Assembly (NCBI GenBank): GCA_029863275.1
Contig: JAOTVS010000006.1
Span: 1-55,998 of the forward strand
Reading direction: 5' to 3'
DNA from: Candidatus Nitrosopumilus sp.
GTDB taxonomy: Archaea; Thermoproteota; Nitrososphaeria; Nitrososphaerales; Nitrosopumilaceae
DNA: 55,998 nt
In this document: positions 8,931 to 19,045 of the stretch, piece by piece
Position numbering within the stretch: position 1 is the stretch's first letter
How the letters are laid out: each line of letters opens with the position of its first letter
Made by a program: the position numbers and the translations under genes
The notes under the pieces: model-generated
Database searches by the model: none
Told to the model about the DNA's origin: nothing
Seen by the model: only the letters and a program-made list of their open reading frames with translations

Positions 8931-10133
8931 TCAATCTAAAGTAAAATCTTCACTGAAATATTTTGTCTTCATTACTTGTTGGGTTTTGTATTCATTACTT
9001 GTTGGGGTTTGTATTCGTTCTCCTGTTAATGGGTTAAACAAAGGACTGTGGTTAGAATATCTGTATTGTACTTGGGTGTTTTCGAGAAATTTCTGAGCAA
9101 TTTGTTCTTGTTCTATCATAATTAATTTAACTTCATCAGAAATTCTATCGCTAATGGAAAATTGATAGGTGTAACTTTCAGGAATTTTAGAGGCCAAAGC
9201 AGTTGAATTAAATACATTTGTGGCTCTTTCTTTCTCTTTTTCGACAACATTGCTAAATCCAGAGTGGTATCTAGTTAATGGATCGCCCGAATCTTGGAAT
9301 CTCTTGAATGATTGGTTTATCTGTTTGAATGAACCAAATCTGTTCATCTCAAATATCCTATCATCGCTAGCAGTCCAATGATCACTATACTTTTCAGTCT
9401 GCTTAACCTCTATTAGTCCCTCGCCCTTTACTGGAGATGGAATCATCTTAATCGGCATTGGGTTTAGAGAATCACCCAATATTTCAAATCCTTCATTAAG
9501 ATATGTTATTTGATATCTGTTTTTGTAATCAATTGCCTTGATTGCCATCACATTATCTTTTAGAGGCTCAAGAAATTTCATGGTTATTTTCGTGGCCTTA
9601 CATTTTTCTTCAGTGTCAGAATTTTGGCACTTTATTTTTTCACTAGTTACAATGATACTATTCTTATCAATTACCTCAGAATTTTGAACAGTCAAAAATT
9701 TCTCAATTTCTCCTTTAGTGTCATACCATACCTCAATTCCTAGCTCTGCCAAGTGAGCTTCTCCAATGTTTGGAATTCCAAACAAAAATTCTTGAACTCT
9801 TAAGCCTGTTTCAGAAAAGGTGATAGCTTCAAATGTATTTACTTTTCCAATAATTACTGATTGTGCGGTAAATGGTGTATGAAAATTATCGCTTATGGAA
9901 AAAGTCTGATTGTTGAATTTGAATCCGTTCTCTACAATTCTTTCATGGTTTTCATGACTCAGACCAAAAGTTGGTCTTGTTAAATATTCATATCCCTTAA
10001 TATTATCGAAGTCTTCTGTCACACCATCTGTTGTATTTTCTAAAATTTGGTCTCCAAAAACTGGAGAAACTCCCCAAATTGCAATCACCATAATCATAAT
10101 TCTAATTATTAAAATGTTGAATTTACCCCCCAA
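8931..10133 (-). CDS. Secreted hypothetical protein, 400 residues
   Basis: An N-terminal signal sequence (FNILIIRIMIMVIAIWGVSPVFG) precedes a large, mostly beta-rich extracellular protein with no second membrane segment. A Cys pair near the middle (KCQNSDTEEKC) could form a disulfide. Near the 3' end, at about 8960-9010, a roughly 25-bp sequence is duplicated in tandem, adding a few residues around NEYKTQQVMKTK. I do not recognise the family. Its position just before the surface-glycan region fits an envelope role, but this is only context. Confidence 0.75.
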   Translation of the reverse strand: MGGKFNILIIRIMIMVIAIWGVSPVFGDQILENTTDGVTEDFDNIKGYEYLTRPTFGLSHENHERIVENGFKFNNQTFSISDNFHTPFTAQSVIIGKVNTFEAITFSETGLRVQEFLFGIPNIGEAHLAELGIEVWYDTKGEIEKFLTVQNSEVIDKNSIIVTSEKIKCQNSDTEEKCKATKITMKFLEPLKDNVMAIKAIDYKNRYQITYLNEGFEILGDSLNPMPIKMIPSPVKGEGLIEVKQTEKYSDHWTASDDRIFEMNRFGSFKQINQSFKRFQDSGDPLTRYHSGFSNVVEKEKERATNVFNSTALASKIPESYTYQFSISDRISDEVKLIMIEQEQIAQKFLENTQVQYRYSNHSPLFNPLTGERIQTPTSNEYKTQQVMKTKYFSEDFTLD

Positions 10134-10329
10134 TAAAAAACATAAGTCATAATTTGATTTTAATTCATGTATGTCATGAAAGTTAGGAACATCTATTACA
10201 AATTTGCCTTTAATGATATTTTCTATCTCAATACACTATGAGAAAAAATTTTTTACGGGAATTTAGACTGAAAATAAATTAATTCAATATATTTTCCTTT
10301 TTGAAAAGTAAATTAATCAAATTATTTTT

Positions 10330-10695
10330 TCATTTAAGTGATATTTTTTTCTGTATGGCACATATACCTTCCAAGTCTGAAGGCTTTTCTTCAACTGAAT
10401 GTATTCCAAATTCTAAAAACTCCTTGATATGTTTCTCATCAAATTTTAGTACGCTGACTACTACTACTTTTTTCAACTCTGAAGGTCTTAGAATTTTCAA
10501 ATCACGCAGAAAATCTAATCCGCTATATTTAGGCATGCACATATCAAGTAAAATTAAATCATAATCATTTTTAACCACAAGATCTAGGCCTTTTTTCCCA
10601 TCATCAATGCTTCTAACAGAATGATTATCTGCAGTAAACATATCTGAATATAACCCACATATTTCTGGTGAATCATCTATATGGAGTACCTTCAC
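10330..10695 (-). CDS. Single-domain response regulator (CheY-like)
   Basis: A 121-residue receiver domain without an output domain. The acidic pocket is HIDD, the phospho-acceptor is Asp51 in LLDMCMP, and the switch Ser81 and Lys104 (EEKPS) are present. It presumably receives phosphate from a histidine kinase elsewhere and acts by protein contact. It lies downstream of, and on the same strand as, the propeller-pentapeptide gene, but a gap of about 107 nt separates them, so co-transcription is uncertain. Confidence 0.9.
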   Translation of the reverse strand: MKVLHIDDSPEICGLYSDMFTADNHSVRSIDDGKKGLDLVVKNDYDLILLDMCMPKYSGLDFLRDLKILRPSELKKVVVVSVLKFDEKHIKEFLEFGIHSVEEKPSDLEGICAIQKKISLK

Positions 10696-10802
10696 AAAAG
10701 GTATCTTTTCATTAAAATGATAATAAGAGATGTTTGTTCATTTCAAACAAAGATATCCACATATCTAAAGGATGTAATGGAAATTAAAAAAATATTAAAT
10801 GA

Positions 10803-12782
10803 CTAACCACAATTAGGATTTCCTTCGCATTCATTCCAGATGACATTATTAATTTGTGCACCTGTCATATCTGTCTCTTTTAAGTTTGCTTTTTCGAAAT
10901 TGGTATTTTCCAAATTAGCATTAGTTAAATTCACTCTAAACAAATCAGACATGCCAAAATGAGTATTATGTAAATTCGTGTTGGCCAAATTAGCACCAGG
11001 TAGTTGAGCATTGAAAATATCGGCGCCCGTAAAATCCGATCCCTCAAAATTGGTACCAGTCAAATAAGAATATTTTATATCCGAATTGATAAAATACGCG
11101 TTTACTACATTTGAATATTTTAAGCTAGTGCTTTTCAGATCAGATTCATTTAATATCGCGCCTTCAAAATTACTTTGAGATAAATTAGATTTGATAAGAT
11201 TTGATTGTGTTAAATCAGCATACGAAAGATCAGCATTCGTTATAGTTGCTGTATCAAAGTTTGTGTTTTTTAAATTCGTTCTAGAAAAATTGGATCCTAC
11301 AAGATTTGCACCCGCAAAATTCGTAGATTGTAAATTCATACCACTAAAATCAACAAATGAAAAATCACAATATGACCAGTTTATTATTTGAGTAGGAGGA
11401 CGATTACAGTGATTGATGGACTCTGTTTCAATTATCTTTCCCCATTTCCTGTCAATTAACTTGATTGCAGTTTTTGGTTCCAGGCACCCCACACCGGTTT
11501 TAGAAACTTTTTCCAAGATTACATGACCTTTCCTACATAGCACTTCATGTGGCAAAACACCTGTGTTTAATTGCTTTAATGGTGATGGATCTTCGCGGAT
11601 TAAATGGGTTGGTAAAATTCTATATATTGCGCTGTTATCAAAAATTGTAGAGACGTAAAGAAAGCCATCTGGGCCAGATTCAATACCCACTATTCCTTTA
11701 AAACCGGTTCCGAATATTATTTCATCAAGGGGATCATTTGGATTGTAAGTTAAATCATTTAGCTCGGGCGAAATAAAATTAAATCCAGTTCTCTGCTCAT
11801 TTAAAGGAAATTTGTATATTGTGCCAGTATTAAATCCTGCAACAAATATGGTATTTTCATAACCCTCAAACCATTTTGAATTGATAAATGAAATGCCGGT
11901 TGGTGCAACTGGTTGTTCAAATACAAATTTTGGATCAGTATATGTGAATTCATCAAAACCTGGAAGGGCAGAAATTTCTTCAGATGAGGCAAACCCCATT
12001 ATTTTATTCCAACCACCGTTAAACTTGGGCTGAATGAGATTGATTTCATCATTTTCATAGGAACCATTTTCAGTTTCCCACAGGTTACCTGTAATAGGAT
12101 CGATTGCTAAGCCAAAACTATTTCTTATGCCCATTGCCAAATAATGATCTAACACATTTGCAGACGTGTAAGGACGAATAACAGATTCCTCAGCCTCTAC
12201 ACGAATTATCACACTTGAATCATCGGGAGTATTCCCACCATTATTTTGTAGTGTTCCATTATGAGTGATGGTGTCACCTATAATGGCATAAACAGAATCA
12301 TCCAATCCTGTAACCATTACTCCTGCAGAATGATCAAAGCCTGTTCCTGCGGGTAACTCATTTACTAATTTTGGATTAACTAGATTGTTGCCATCCCATT
12401 GATACTTGTAAATCCTATTTAGAAATGGCTCATCAGGATTATCTGTTGTCTGTGTGGCATACAAATAGACAAAATTATCTACTGATGTAATTCCTAATAG
12501 ACCTGTGTGACCAACGTTATGGACATTGAGTTGTAAAACAGGTTCTTCGTGTAAAACCCCATCTCTAAAAAGTTTCACCTGACCATCATTTTTTTGCAAA
12601 ATTAACAAATCGTTGCCAACAAAATTCATCTGAACTGGCCATGATAAACCACTTGCTATTTCTTCCACAGTATAGTAAGAATCTACTATAGCTGGTTCAG
12701 CTGCAATAGATGGAAATATAATAACAAGAAAAGCAGGCAACAGAAAATAATGTATGTTATGATAATTTTTTATGACAAGCAC
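10803..12782 (-). CDS. Secreted sugar-dehydrogenase-like beta-propeller fused to pentapeptide repeats
   Basis: GTG start, 659 residues. A signal peptide (about residues 1-28) is followed by a glucose/sorbosone dehydrogenase-type propeller (about 38-395). Typical segments are GLSWPVQMNFVG, LLGITSVDNFVYLYAT, FDHSAGVMV, GIRNSFGLAIDP, ETENGSYENDEINLI and GPDGFLYVST. A linker with two Cys (VLCRKGH and GVGCLEPKTA) leads to about 35 pentapeptide repeats (about 467-645; for example ANLVGSNFSRTNLKNTNF), which fold as a right-handed quadrilateral helix. The protein is probably extracellular and may oxidise a sugar or simply bind glycans. PQQ or calcium use is not shown. The fusion is unusual. The second propeller protein at 21373-24036 lacks the pentapeptide part. 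Confidence 0.85.
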   Translation of the reverse strand: MLVIKNYHNIHYFLLPAFLVIIFPSIAAEPAIVDSYYTVEEIASGLSWPVQMNFVGNDLLILQKNDGQVKLFRDGVLHEEPVLQLNVHNVGHTGLLGITSVDNFVYLYATQTTDNPDEPFLNRIYKYQWDGNNLVNPKLVNELPAGTGFDHSAGVMVTGLDDSVYAIIGDTITHNGTLQNNGGNTPDDSSVIIRVEAEESVIRPYTSANVLDHYLAMGIRNSFGLAIDPITGNLWETENGSYENDEINLIQPKFNGGWNKIMGFASSEEISALPGFDEFTYTDPKFVFEQPVAPTGISFINSKWFEGYENTIFVAGFNTGTIYKFPLNEQRTGFNFISPELNDLTYNPNDPLDEIIFGTGFKGIVGIESGPDGFLYVSTIFDNSAIYRILPTHLIREDPSPLKQLNTGVLPHEVLCRKGHVILEKVSKTGVGCLEPKTAIKLIDRKWGKIIETESINHCNRPPTQIINWSYCDFSFVDFSGMNLQSTNFAGANLVGSNFSRTNLKNTNFDTATITNADLSYADLTQSNLIKSNLSQSNFEGAILNESDLKSTSLKYSNVVNAYFINSDIKYSYLTGTNFEGSDFTGADIFNAQLPGANLANTNLHNTHFGMSDLFRVNLTNANLENTNFEKANLKETDMTGAQINNVIWNECEGNPNCG

Positions 12783-12916
12783 CTGATTCCAAGTTTTTTA
12801 ATTAATTTAATCATGAGTTTATTTACTACTAATTTTTTTATTCCTTATTTCTTTTTGTAAAAAGTAATCTATATTACACAACATTATATTTCATGGATTG
12901 ATTTTAAACATAAAAT

Positions 12917-14764
12917 ATGGTTAATTTTTTTATTTTGGGAATAATTACATTAATTGTTTTTTTCCCATTCATTTCTGATCATTATGTGTTTGCAATTAAA
13001 AATACAGACATTGATCAATCTATTTCTAATCTGGAATCAGAATATCCAGGTATGTCCAACATTCAGTTTTTTCAAACCGATGCAAGTCCTCCATACATAA
13101 AAATAACAAATCCTAATCATTGCTCATCAAATTTTATTAACGGAACTGTACTAGTTGAAGGAATCTCTAGTGATTCAGATAAGGTAAAAATGGTCGAGGC
13201 AGTTGTTCTACCTTTCCCCTTTGAAGGGGAAATTTATTTTGAACCCACAACACCTATTGAACCTGAAGATTGGTCAAAGTGGTCAATACCACTAACTATT
13301 CCTAACGACCAACCACATAGAATTCTAGTACATGCATATGATTACTCAGGAAATGAAGAATGGGATGAAACTTTAGTCAATACCAAAAGAGCCCAAATGG
13401 TTGCCCAAGCAGTTGAAAACCAATCTGAAATAAAGATTGCCTTTGTGGAACCAACATTTACGAATGCAGCATACAATCTCGATTCATTCTACTTTTTTTA
13501 TTCTAAATATTTTTTTACGCCTAATGAACAAAAAATAACCACTGATCTGGACCTGCTTACAGGTGATATTCCACTAGAATATGAGACTGGATATTTTCAG
13601 AACCTCTTCAATCAAGTAAAACAGACGCTCCCAAACTCATTTGTGACTATTATAGGAGATGAAGAGATTCATGACGGGTCGATATTTGGTAATGATGAAG
13701 CCAATCTGTATGATGTGTTAATTTTTTTACATAATGAGTATGTTACACAACAGTACTATGACAACATGAAAGAATTTCTAATTAATGGAGGTTCGGTAAT
13801 TCTCTTGAACGGAAATGTATTCTATGCTGAGATCTTGTTTGATAGTCAATTATGCACTATTACTTTGGTGAAGGGCCATGATTGGGAGTTTGATGGAAAT
13901 TCTGCAAAACCCAGTGTGTCTGAGAGGTACCTTGATGAGAATTCAGAATGGTTTGGAAGTAATTATATTGTTAATGCTCTGGAAGATGATGTAATTTTTG
14001 AAAATAATCCCTTCAATTATTCCCACTTTGAAGAAAACCATTTAACCAATCCTCAAGCAGAAATATTGCTTGATTATAAAGTCAAATTTGCCCAGCCTCT
14101 TTTAAAACCTCCTACAAACCCATTTGTTATAGGGGGTATTTTAAAAGAAGAACCTCAAGTCCAATACAGCCACGAAAACAAAACAATTGCAACTTATGAA
14201 TTACCTTCTGGAAATGGAAAGGTAATCCATATGGGGCTGTATTCTCAGAACCTTGATTCAAATCCCGCGTTTCTAAACTATTTTGAAAAAATAATTCTGC
14301 CAAGAGCACTGGATAAAACCCATCCTATAGAAAGTGACTATGATACACCAGATGTGTACTGGATGTTTCCAGGAGGGAAGATATCTGACATCAAGCTGAA
14401 TTCAGAATCAAGGACTTTAAGCATGAAAGCGAGTTTTATTCCAAATGATAATGAACATGGATTAAAAGAATCTAATTTAACCATCGTAATTCCTAAAAGA
14501 GCATTGGATGCTCACACAGAAAACCAAATGACTGATTTTATCGTATTGGTAAATGGAATTAATACACCCTATGAAGAGTCCTTTGATGATGTTGAAAGAG
14601 GCTTAAAGATTGGTATTACTGAAGATTCCTTCATTGAAATTATTGGCACTAGTGCAATTCCAGAATTTAATATATCAATAATTGTGTTGATTATATCCAT
14701 TTTTGCGGTTTTATTATTTTCGAGAAATAATTTGAAAAATCAACGATTTTTCCAGGTTAAATGA
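12917..14764 (+). CDS. Membrane-anchored surface protein with beta-sandwich and amidotransferase-like module
   Basis: A 615-residue protein with a signal peptide (about 1-25), a beta-sandwich (about 55-150), the segment AYNLDSFYFFYSKY (about 185), a Rossmann-like module and a C-terminal membrane anchor (IIVLIISIFAVLLF). The module contains DVLIFLHNEYVT, GGSVILLNGNVFYAE and VKGHDWEFDG (about 262-330). It resembles class-I glutamine-amidotransferase-like domains such as those of N,N-dimethylformamidase beta subunits, but I see no clear catalytic Cys-His pair. The same beta-sandwich plus module forms the C-terminal half of the 1470-residue protein at 25679. It converges with the glycan operon at 14796-18237. 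Confidence 0.75.
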   Translation: MVNFFILGIITLIVFFPFISDHYVFAIKNTDIDQSISNLESEYPGMSNIQFFQTDASPPYIKITNPNHCSSNFINGTVLVEGISSDSDKVKMVEAVVLPFPFEGEIYFEPTTPIEPEDWSKWSIPLTIPNDQPHRILVHAYDYSGNEEWDETLVNTKRAQMVAQAVENQSEIKIAFVEPTFTNAAYNLDSFYFFYSKYFFTPNEQKITTDLDLLTGDIPLEYETGYFQNLFNQVKQTLPNSFVTIIGDEEIHDGSIFGNDEANLYDVLIFLHNEYVTQQYYDNMKEFLINGGSVILLNGNVFYAEILFDSQLCTITLVKGHDWEFDGNSAKPSVSERYLDENSEWFGSNYIVNALEDDVIFENNPFNYSHFEENHLTNPQAEILLDYKVKFAQPLLKPPTNPFVIGGILKEEPQVQYSHENKTIATYELPSGNGKVIHMGLYSQNLDSNPAFLNYFEKIILPRALDKTHPIESDYDTPDVYWMFPGGKISDIKLNSESRTLSMKASFIPNDNEHGLKESNLTIVIPKRALDAHTENQMTDFIVLVNGINTPYEESFDDVERGLKIGITEDSFIEIIGTSAIPEFNISIIVLIISIFAVLLFSRNNLKNQRFFQVK

Positions 14765-14795
14765 ATTACTTTATAATATTATTTAGGAATTTAAT

Positions 14796-15644
14796 TTAGA
14801 TTGGGATTATTGTAATATTATCGAAACTAGTTCTTGCATCCTCATTGTATAGTCCTATTTGTCCTGTATCAAAGGAAGAATTATCATCAAAATCATGAAT
14901 AATTTTTCCATTTACTAAAATGGTGATATGATCCCCTTTCACTATAATGTCCCAGTGATCCCATTTCCCGATATAGGTAGTAGGAAATTCAGAGTCACAA
15001 ATAAACAATTGGTCGACAGGATTTACCCCTCCGTCATATTTTCCACATTCTGTACCATTTGGTTTAAGGGTAAAGTAATTAAAATGAGTATCATCAACGT
15101 ATCTCCATAAAACCCATGCCACTTCCCACGGGTTAGGATTTTCTGGCCTTAACTGTTTATCCGTCCTAACATCCAATGAGAGAATAAAATCTTTGTATTT
15201 TTCTTTGGTCAATAAAAGTGGCGCTCTTGTTTCATTTTCCACAAATTCTGGTTCCAATACAACAACATTGTTATTAATTTCGTGATTGTCTGATACCACA
15301 TCTATGATGCCTCCTCCTTTGTAGGCAATTACCCACTTTTCATTAGGAGATAGTGATCCTTCTGAATTTTCGTTCCATTCAGGCCAATTCGAAAAATCAT
15401 CAAACATTTTGGCAGGATCATGAGAATGATGATAAATTGATGTATCGGGGTCAAATCTTTCATTTTCCCCAATTCCTAGTAGAATTGGTTCATTTGATGT
15501 GGCATTTTCCTCTTTGAGTATTAGGGATTCAGACTCGTTTTCTTTTTCATTAGATGCTATTAATAACTGAAAGGTTGCGTTTATGAAAAATATTCCAACT
15601 AATATTAGAATTATGCCAATCGATATTTTTGAAATAATTTTCAT
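14796..15644 (-). CDS. Membrane-anchored lectin-like jelly-roll protein
   Basis: 282 residues: an N-terminal membrane anchor (SIGIILILVGIFFINATFQLL), an acidic spacer, and a concanavalin-A-like beta jelly roll. Segments such as EVAWVLWRYVDDTHFNYFTL, KWDHWDIIVKGDHITILVNG and TGQIGLYNEDARTSFDNI are typical of lectin/glucanase-like (DUF1080 or LamG type) domains. It probably binds or trims a surface glycan. It is the last gene of a three-gene operon, starting 3 nt after the epimerase stop with a purine-rich upstream site. A segment of about 245 bp is nearly identical to the relic at 19065-19309. Confidence 0.8.
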   Translation of the reverse strand: MKIISKISIGIILILVGIFFINATFQLLIASNEKENESESLILKEENATSNEPILLGIGENERFDPDTSIYHHSHDPAKMFDDFSNWPEWNENSEGSLSPNEKWVIAYKGGGIIDVVSDNHEINNNVVVLEPEFVENETRAPLLLTKEKYKDFILSLDVRTDKQLRPENPNPWEVAWVLWRYVDDTHFNYFTLKPNGTECGKYDGGVNPVDQLFICDSEFPTTYIGKWDHWDIIVKGDHITILVNGKIIHDFDDNSSFDTGQIGLYNEDARTSFDNITIIPI

Positions 15645-15647
15645 AGT

Positions 15648-16763
15648 TTATCTCTGATTAATAACTTCAAGTCTTATTATATTATTCAATTTGGTTTTTT
15701 TACAGTCTAAAAAAATTTTTTTAATAACATTTACCGTTTTTCTTGTTACAAACTCTCCATATGGTTGATTTTTAATTTTACCTCCAATCATCTCCTCGAC
15801 AACACTTACAAGACTTTGAGTATTTTGCAAAAGGGGATAGAGTCTATTTCCTCCGATTAGAACTGTTTCCCACCTTTCAGTCGTGTATCTGAGAGTAACG
15901 CAAGGTTTGTTTAAAATGATGGCCTCTTCTTGAATACCTCCACTATCTGTTAAAACTAACTTTACTTGTTTTAACAATGATAAAAATTCGATATATCCTA
16001 AGGGATCTATGATAGTTACATTTTTTGGAATCTTTATGTTATTAGTTTTAAGATTTTTCCTTGTTCTTGGATGAATTGGAAATATTATTTTATACATTGA
16101 AAGTTCACTTAATTTCTCCACAAGGATCTTCAATGATTTCTTATCATCCACATTTTCAGCTCTATGCAAAGTAAGCAAAATGGACTCTTTATCTAAATTA
16201 TGGTCTTCATGTAAATTAATTTTCGAAAATTTTTTACTAACATCTACTATTAAATTACCAGTAACGTAAACATGTTTCTTTATTCCTTCAAAACGGAGGA
16301 ATTCCCTCGAAAGCGAAGTAGGACATAGCAGATAGTCTGAAATGTGATCTACCTTTATCCTGTTTTGTTCTTCTGGCATTCTCAAATCAAAACTTCTTAG
16401 ACCCGCTTCTATGTGAACAACCTTTGTTTTAGTATCTCTTCCAGCAAGAGCTCCTGCAAGAGTAGAGTTGGTATCTCCATAAACCAAAATAATCAAAGGT
16501 TTAAGTTTTAAAATTAATTTAACCAATTTTTTTCTAATTACTTCTACATCTGAAGTGTTGCAAGCCAAATCGATATCAGCTTTTGAACCTAATCCGTCAA
16601 AAAAAATATCCTTCATATTTTTTGAAAAATGCTGTCCTGTGTATACATATACACTTTCACAAAAATTTATTTTTTTTTCCAATTCAGAAAGCTTAATCAC
16701 TTCAGGTCTAGTTCCTGCAATCATCATAATGTCGCACGAAGGAATTGATTTTATTTTAGTCAA
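15648..16763 (-). CDS. wecB: UDP-N-acetylglucosamine 2-epimerase (non-hydrolysing), copy A
   Basis: Interconverts UDP-GlcNAc and UDP-ManNAc, supplying ManNAc-type sugars for polymer synthesis. Family landmarks are GTRPEVIK, YTGQHF, YGDTNSTLAG, HIEAGLRSFD, MPEEQNR, HRAENVD and TDSGGIQEEA; the corresponding Asp, Glu, Glu and His are the known catalytic residues. The frame is open to 16868 inside the upstream gene. A TTG at 16763, just past that gene's stop and preceded by cggagga, is the best start and gives the usual 371 residues. It is in one operon with the GT2 gene and the lectin-like gene. A paralogue lies at 19888-20958. Confidence 0.92.
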   Translation of the reverse strand: MTKIKSIPSCDIMMIAGTRPEVIKLSELEKKINFCESVYVYTGQHFSKNMKDIFFDGLGSKADIDLACNTSDVEVIRKKLVKLILKLKPLIILVYGDTNSTLAGALAGRDTKTKVVHIEAGLRSFDLRMPEEQNRIKVDHISDYLLCPTSLSREFLRFEGIKKHVYVTGNLIVDVSKKFSKINLHEDHNLDKESILLTLHRAENVDDKKSLKILVEKLSELSMYKIIFPIHPRTRKNLKTNNIKIPKNVTIIDPLGYIEFLSLLKQVKLVLTDSGGIQEEAIILNKPCVTLRYTTERWETVLIGGNRLYPLLQNTQSLVSVVEEMIGGKIKNQPYGEFVTRKTVNVIKKIFLDCKKTKLNNIIRLEVINQR

Positions 16764-16764
16764 A

Positions 16765-18237
16765 TTAATTTTCCTCCGAAAAATGTTTGCGATTGGTTCG
16801 GATCTTTTGCTTGATGGGTTCATTGGAAAGTTTTCTTTTGATCTTTTCACCAGTGGCAACTTGTTCAATCAGTTCTTTACTAAATCCGTGGGTTGTTTTT
16901 GTCGAGTCCCATGATTTTACAAAAAATGATTTTATCAAGCAAACAAACCAATAATGAGCAAATCCAGATAATAAAAATATGTGAGATGCGTGTTTTATTT
17001 TTCTTATGCCCATCTGTCTTAGAATTATAACGAATTGTAATGAATAACTAGTCGTTGTTACTATAAACCATAACTGGATTGGAACAAAAGTGAATTTGTA
17101 CGGAAATTCTGCAAAAAGAACATAATGCATTATGGCAATTGAAGTGACCAGAATTGAAAAAAATCCGCTAATCATAAAAATTGGAGATAACCAATAGATA
17201 ATGCCCATAATGTCTGTTTTTTCAGGAATTTTTTGGCGAAGAAGATCAAAGTGACCTTTTACCCATCTAGATCTTTGTCTAAACATAAGCGCTAAATCAC
17301 CTGGCTTTTCGTCATATACTTCGGATAGTGAAGCAAAACCTATTCTGAAATGGTTTCTGTAAAATCTAAAGGAAAGTTCAAAATCTTCAATCAGGGCGTT
17401 TGAAAAACCTCCTATTTGTTTTAATGGATTCTTCTTTATGATGGAACCTGTACCCCCAAGAGGGGTCCTTTTATCTAGAATATGCCTTACTGCCATAAAT
17501 GGCGTTGAAAACATGTCACCTTCTAAAGAAAGCATTTTGGTTTGAATGTTGTAATCAGGATTACTAGAACAAATTTTTCCTTGAACTGCCGCATACCCTT
17601 CGTCAAACAAAGGAAGAGCATTTTTTAGAAAATCCCTATTTAAAATGCCATCAGCATCCAAAATCATGATGTATTCACCTTTTGATATTTCCACACCATG
17701 ATTTAGGGCAATTCCCTTGCCTGATTCTTTTGTTTTCAAGTCTATGGGTCTTACTCTTTTATCAGTTGATTGAGATTTTTGAAAAGTTTGATCTGTACAA
17801 TTGTGGCACAGAACAATCACTTCAAAGTTTTTGTACGATTGTGCTAAACATCCCAGTATTGTTTTTTGAATGACATTTTGCTCATTCTTTGCAGGAATGA
17901 GAATACTCACCAAAGGAAATGTTGAATATTTCTTTTTTTTAACAAGTTTTTCTTGCTGCCGTTCGATTCTTTTTCCGACAAAGAGATAGATAGTTTGAAT
18001 TGAAAACCAAAGAAACGTACTTGTCATTCCCAACATCACAGAAAACCATGTGAGATAAGATAAATCCAAATCAGATGTCATATCAAGTTCAACACCAAAA
18101 ACCCAAGGGGTGACTGTATAATACACCATGATAAACCATAAAGATGCCATCACAAAAAAGAATCCCAAAAGTAACTTGGTTTCAAATTGCTGTCTTTTAC
18201 TTGACGGAATAATGGGAGTGTTCTTTAATTTTCTCAT
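16765..18237 (-). CDS. Processive-type membrane glycosyltransferase (GT2), copy A
   Basis: 490 residues with two N-terminal membrane segments, a cytoplasmic GT2 domain and C-terminal membrane segments, as in hyaluronan, cellulose and poly-GlcNAc synthases. The nucleotide-sugar motifs are PAKNE, DAD (194-196), the acceptor/base ED (284-285, IEDFELSFR) and QRSRW (321-325), the Q-x-x-RW signature of polymerising enzymes. It likely builds and exports a surface polysaccharide. The epimerase encoded directly downstream suggests a ManNAc-containing product, though that is inference. The last four codons overlap the ribosome-binding region of the epimerase gene. Confidence 0.9.
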   Translation of the reverse strand: MRKLKNTPIIPSSKRQQFETKLLLGFFFVMASLWFIMVYYTVTPWVFGVELDMTSDLDLSYLTWFSVMLGMTSTFLWFSIQTIYLFVGKRIERQQEKLVKKKKYSTFPLVSILIPAKNEQNVIQKTILGCLAQSYKNFEVIVLCHNCTDQTFQKSQSTDKRVRPIDLKTKESGKGIALNHGVEISKGEYIMILDADGILNRDFLKNALPLFDEGYAAVQGKICSSNPDYNIQTKMLSLEGDMFSTPFMAVRHILDKRTPLGGTGSIIKKNPLKQIGGFSNALIEDFELSFRFYRNHFRIGFASLSEVYDEKPGDLALMFRQRSRWVKGHFDLLRQKIPEKTDIMGIIYWLSPIFMISGFFSILVTSIAIMHYVLFAEFPYKFTFVPIQLWFIVTTTSYSLQFVIILRQMGIRKIKHASHIFLLSGFAHYWFVCLIKSFFVKSWDSTKTTHGFSKELIEQVATGEKIKRKLSNEPIKQKIRTNRKHFSEEN

Positions 18238-18770
18238 TTCGGTAAATCCTAAAAATTATTTTGTTCCCAATCTTCTTGGTAAAGCCCCATTGAGTTATTA
18301 GAGGTAAAATTTTTTTCTCCTAGGAAAAAATTTATTCCGTAAATTAGATATCTGTGAAAAAATAACTGTATATCCAAACATAACCTTGGTTGTTCTGCAA
18401 ACTGGCTAGAAATTCTAGCACAAAAAATTCTCCTAGTCACCAAAATTCATTAAATAAATTTATTGTTAAATTCATGTGTGTAATGATTACTTCTAACAGT
18501 TACAACAATTCTTGTACCGGTATAACATCTTATATATCAAATCAATTAATGATAAATTTAATTCATTATTTATCAATAAATACTTTAGATTTTAAAAATT
18601 TTTTGAAAATAATTGGAAAAAATAATGCCTCGCTAATTTTATTTACAATATGAAATTTAATAATAAATTATTTAGAAAACTTTTTTGATGGAAAATATTA
18701 TGGTTTGTGCTTTGTTGTACAAACAAGTCGTTATAATTTAGAATTATAAAAAAAGTTCATGGGGAGTGTT
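18238..18770. other. Long AT-rich intergenic region
   Basis: Between the GT2 operon (reading leftwards) and a zinc micro-protein (reading rightwards). Only low-quality frames are present on either strand and none looks coding. It probably holds the promoter of the GT2 operon near 18240-18330. Confidence 0.45.
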
Positions 18771-18863
18771 ATGATAGAAGTTTGTAGGTTTTGTAAAAAA
18801 GAACAACCTTGTTTAAATCTATTTTGTATTAATTGTCAAAACCGTGATTGGGAATCAAAATAA
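18771..18863 (+). CDS. 30-residue zinc-finger-like micro-protein
   Basis: ATG preceded by ggggag. The protein reads MIEVCRFCKKEQPC and then CINCQNRDW, so there are two C-x2-C pairs plus one extra Cys, suitable for one zinc ion. It stands alone between the two glycan modules. Similar tiny CxxC proteins recur at 39624, 48953, 50016, 53380, 54165 and 54712. Confidence 0.55.
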   Translation: MIEVCRFCKKEQPCLNLFCINCQNRDWESK

Positions 18864-19045
18864 TCTCAAAATCCATCAAGGAGAATAAAACTTGTTGATT
18901 AGGTCCTAAAATAAAATTAAAAATAAATTCCACAATTCAGATTGGCATGTGATACTAATTGAATGGTTTTTGGTAATAATTTTAGTTCCAAAATAATTTC
19001 AAAACTCAATTGGGATATTAAAGTTTTAGTTCAATACACCTACAG

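Noticed and set aside
8960-9010. Tandem duplication of about 25 bp
   Set aside because: In frame within the secreted protein gene and adding only a few residues; recorded there but not treated as a separate system.
11191-11391. Plus-strand frame opposite the pentapeptide repeats
   Set aside because: Its regular pattern is the mirror image of the pentapeptide codons on the other strand.
14640-14660. GGCACTAGTGC resembling the promoter motif
   Set aside because: It lies inside a coding sequence, has no partner at 19 bp and no TATA box.
18249-18653. Overlapping open frames on both strands
   Set aside because: Low-complexity composition, no start context and no recognisable domain; probably non-coding.
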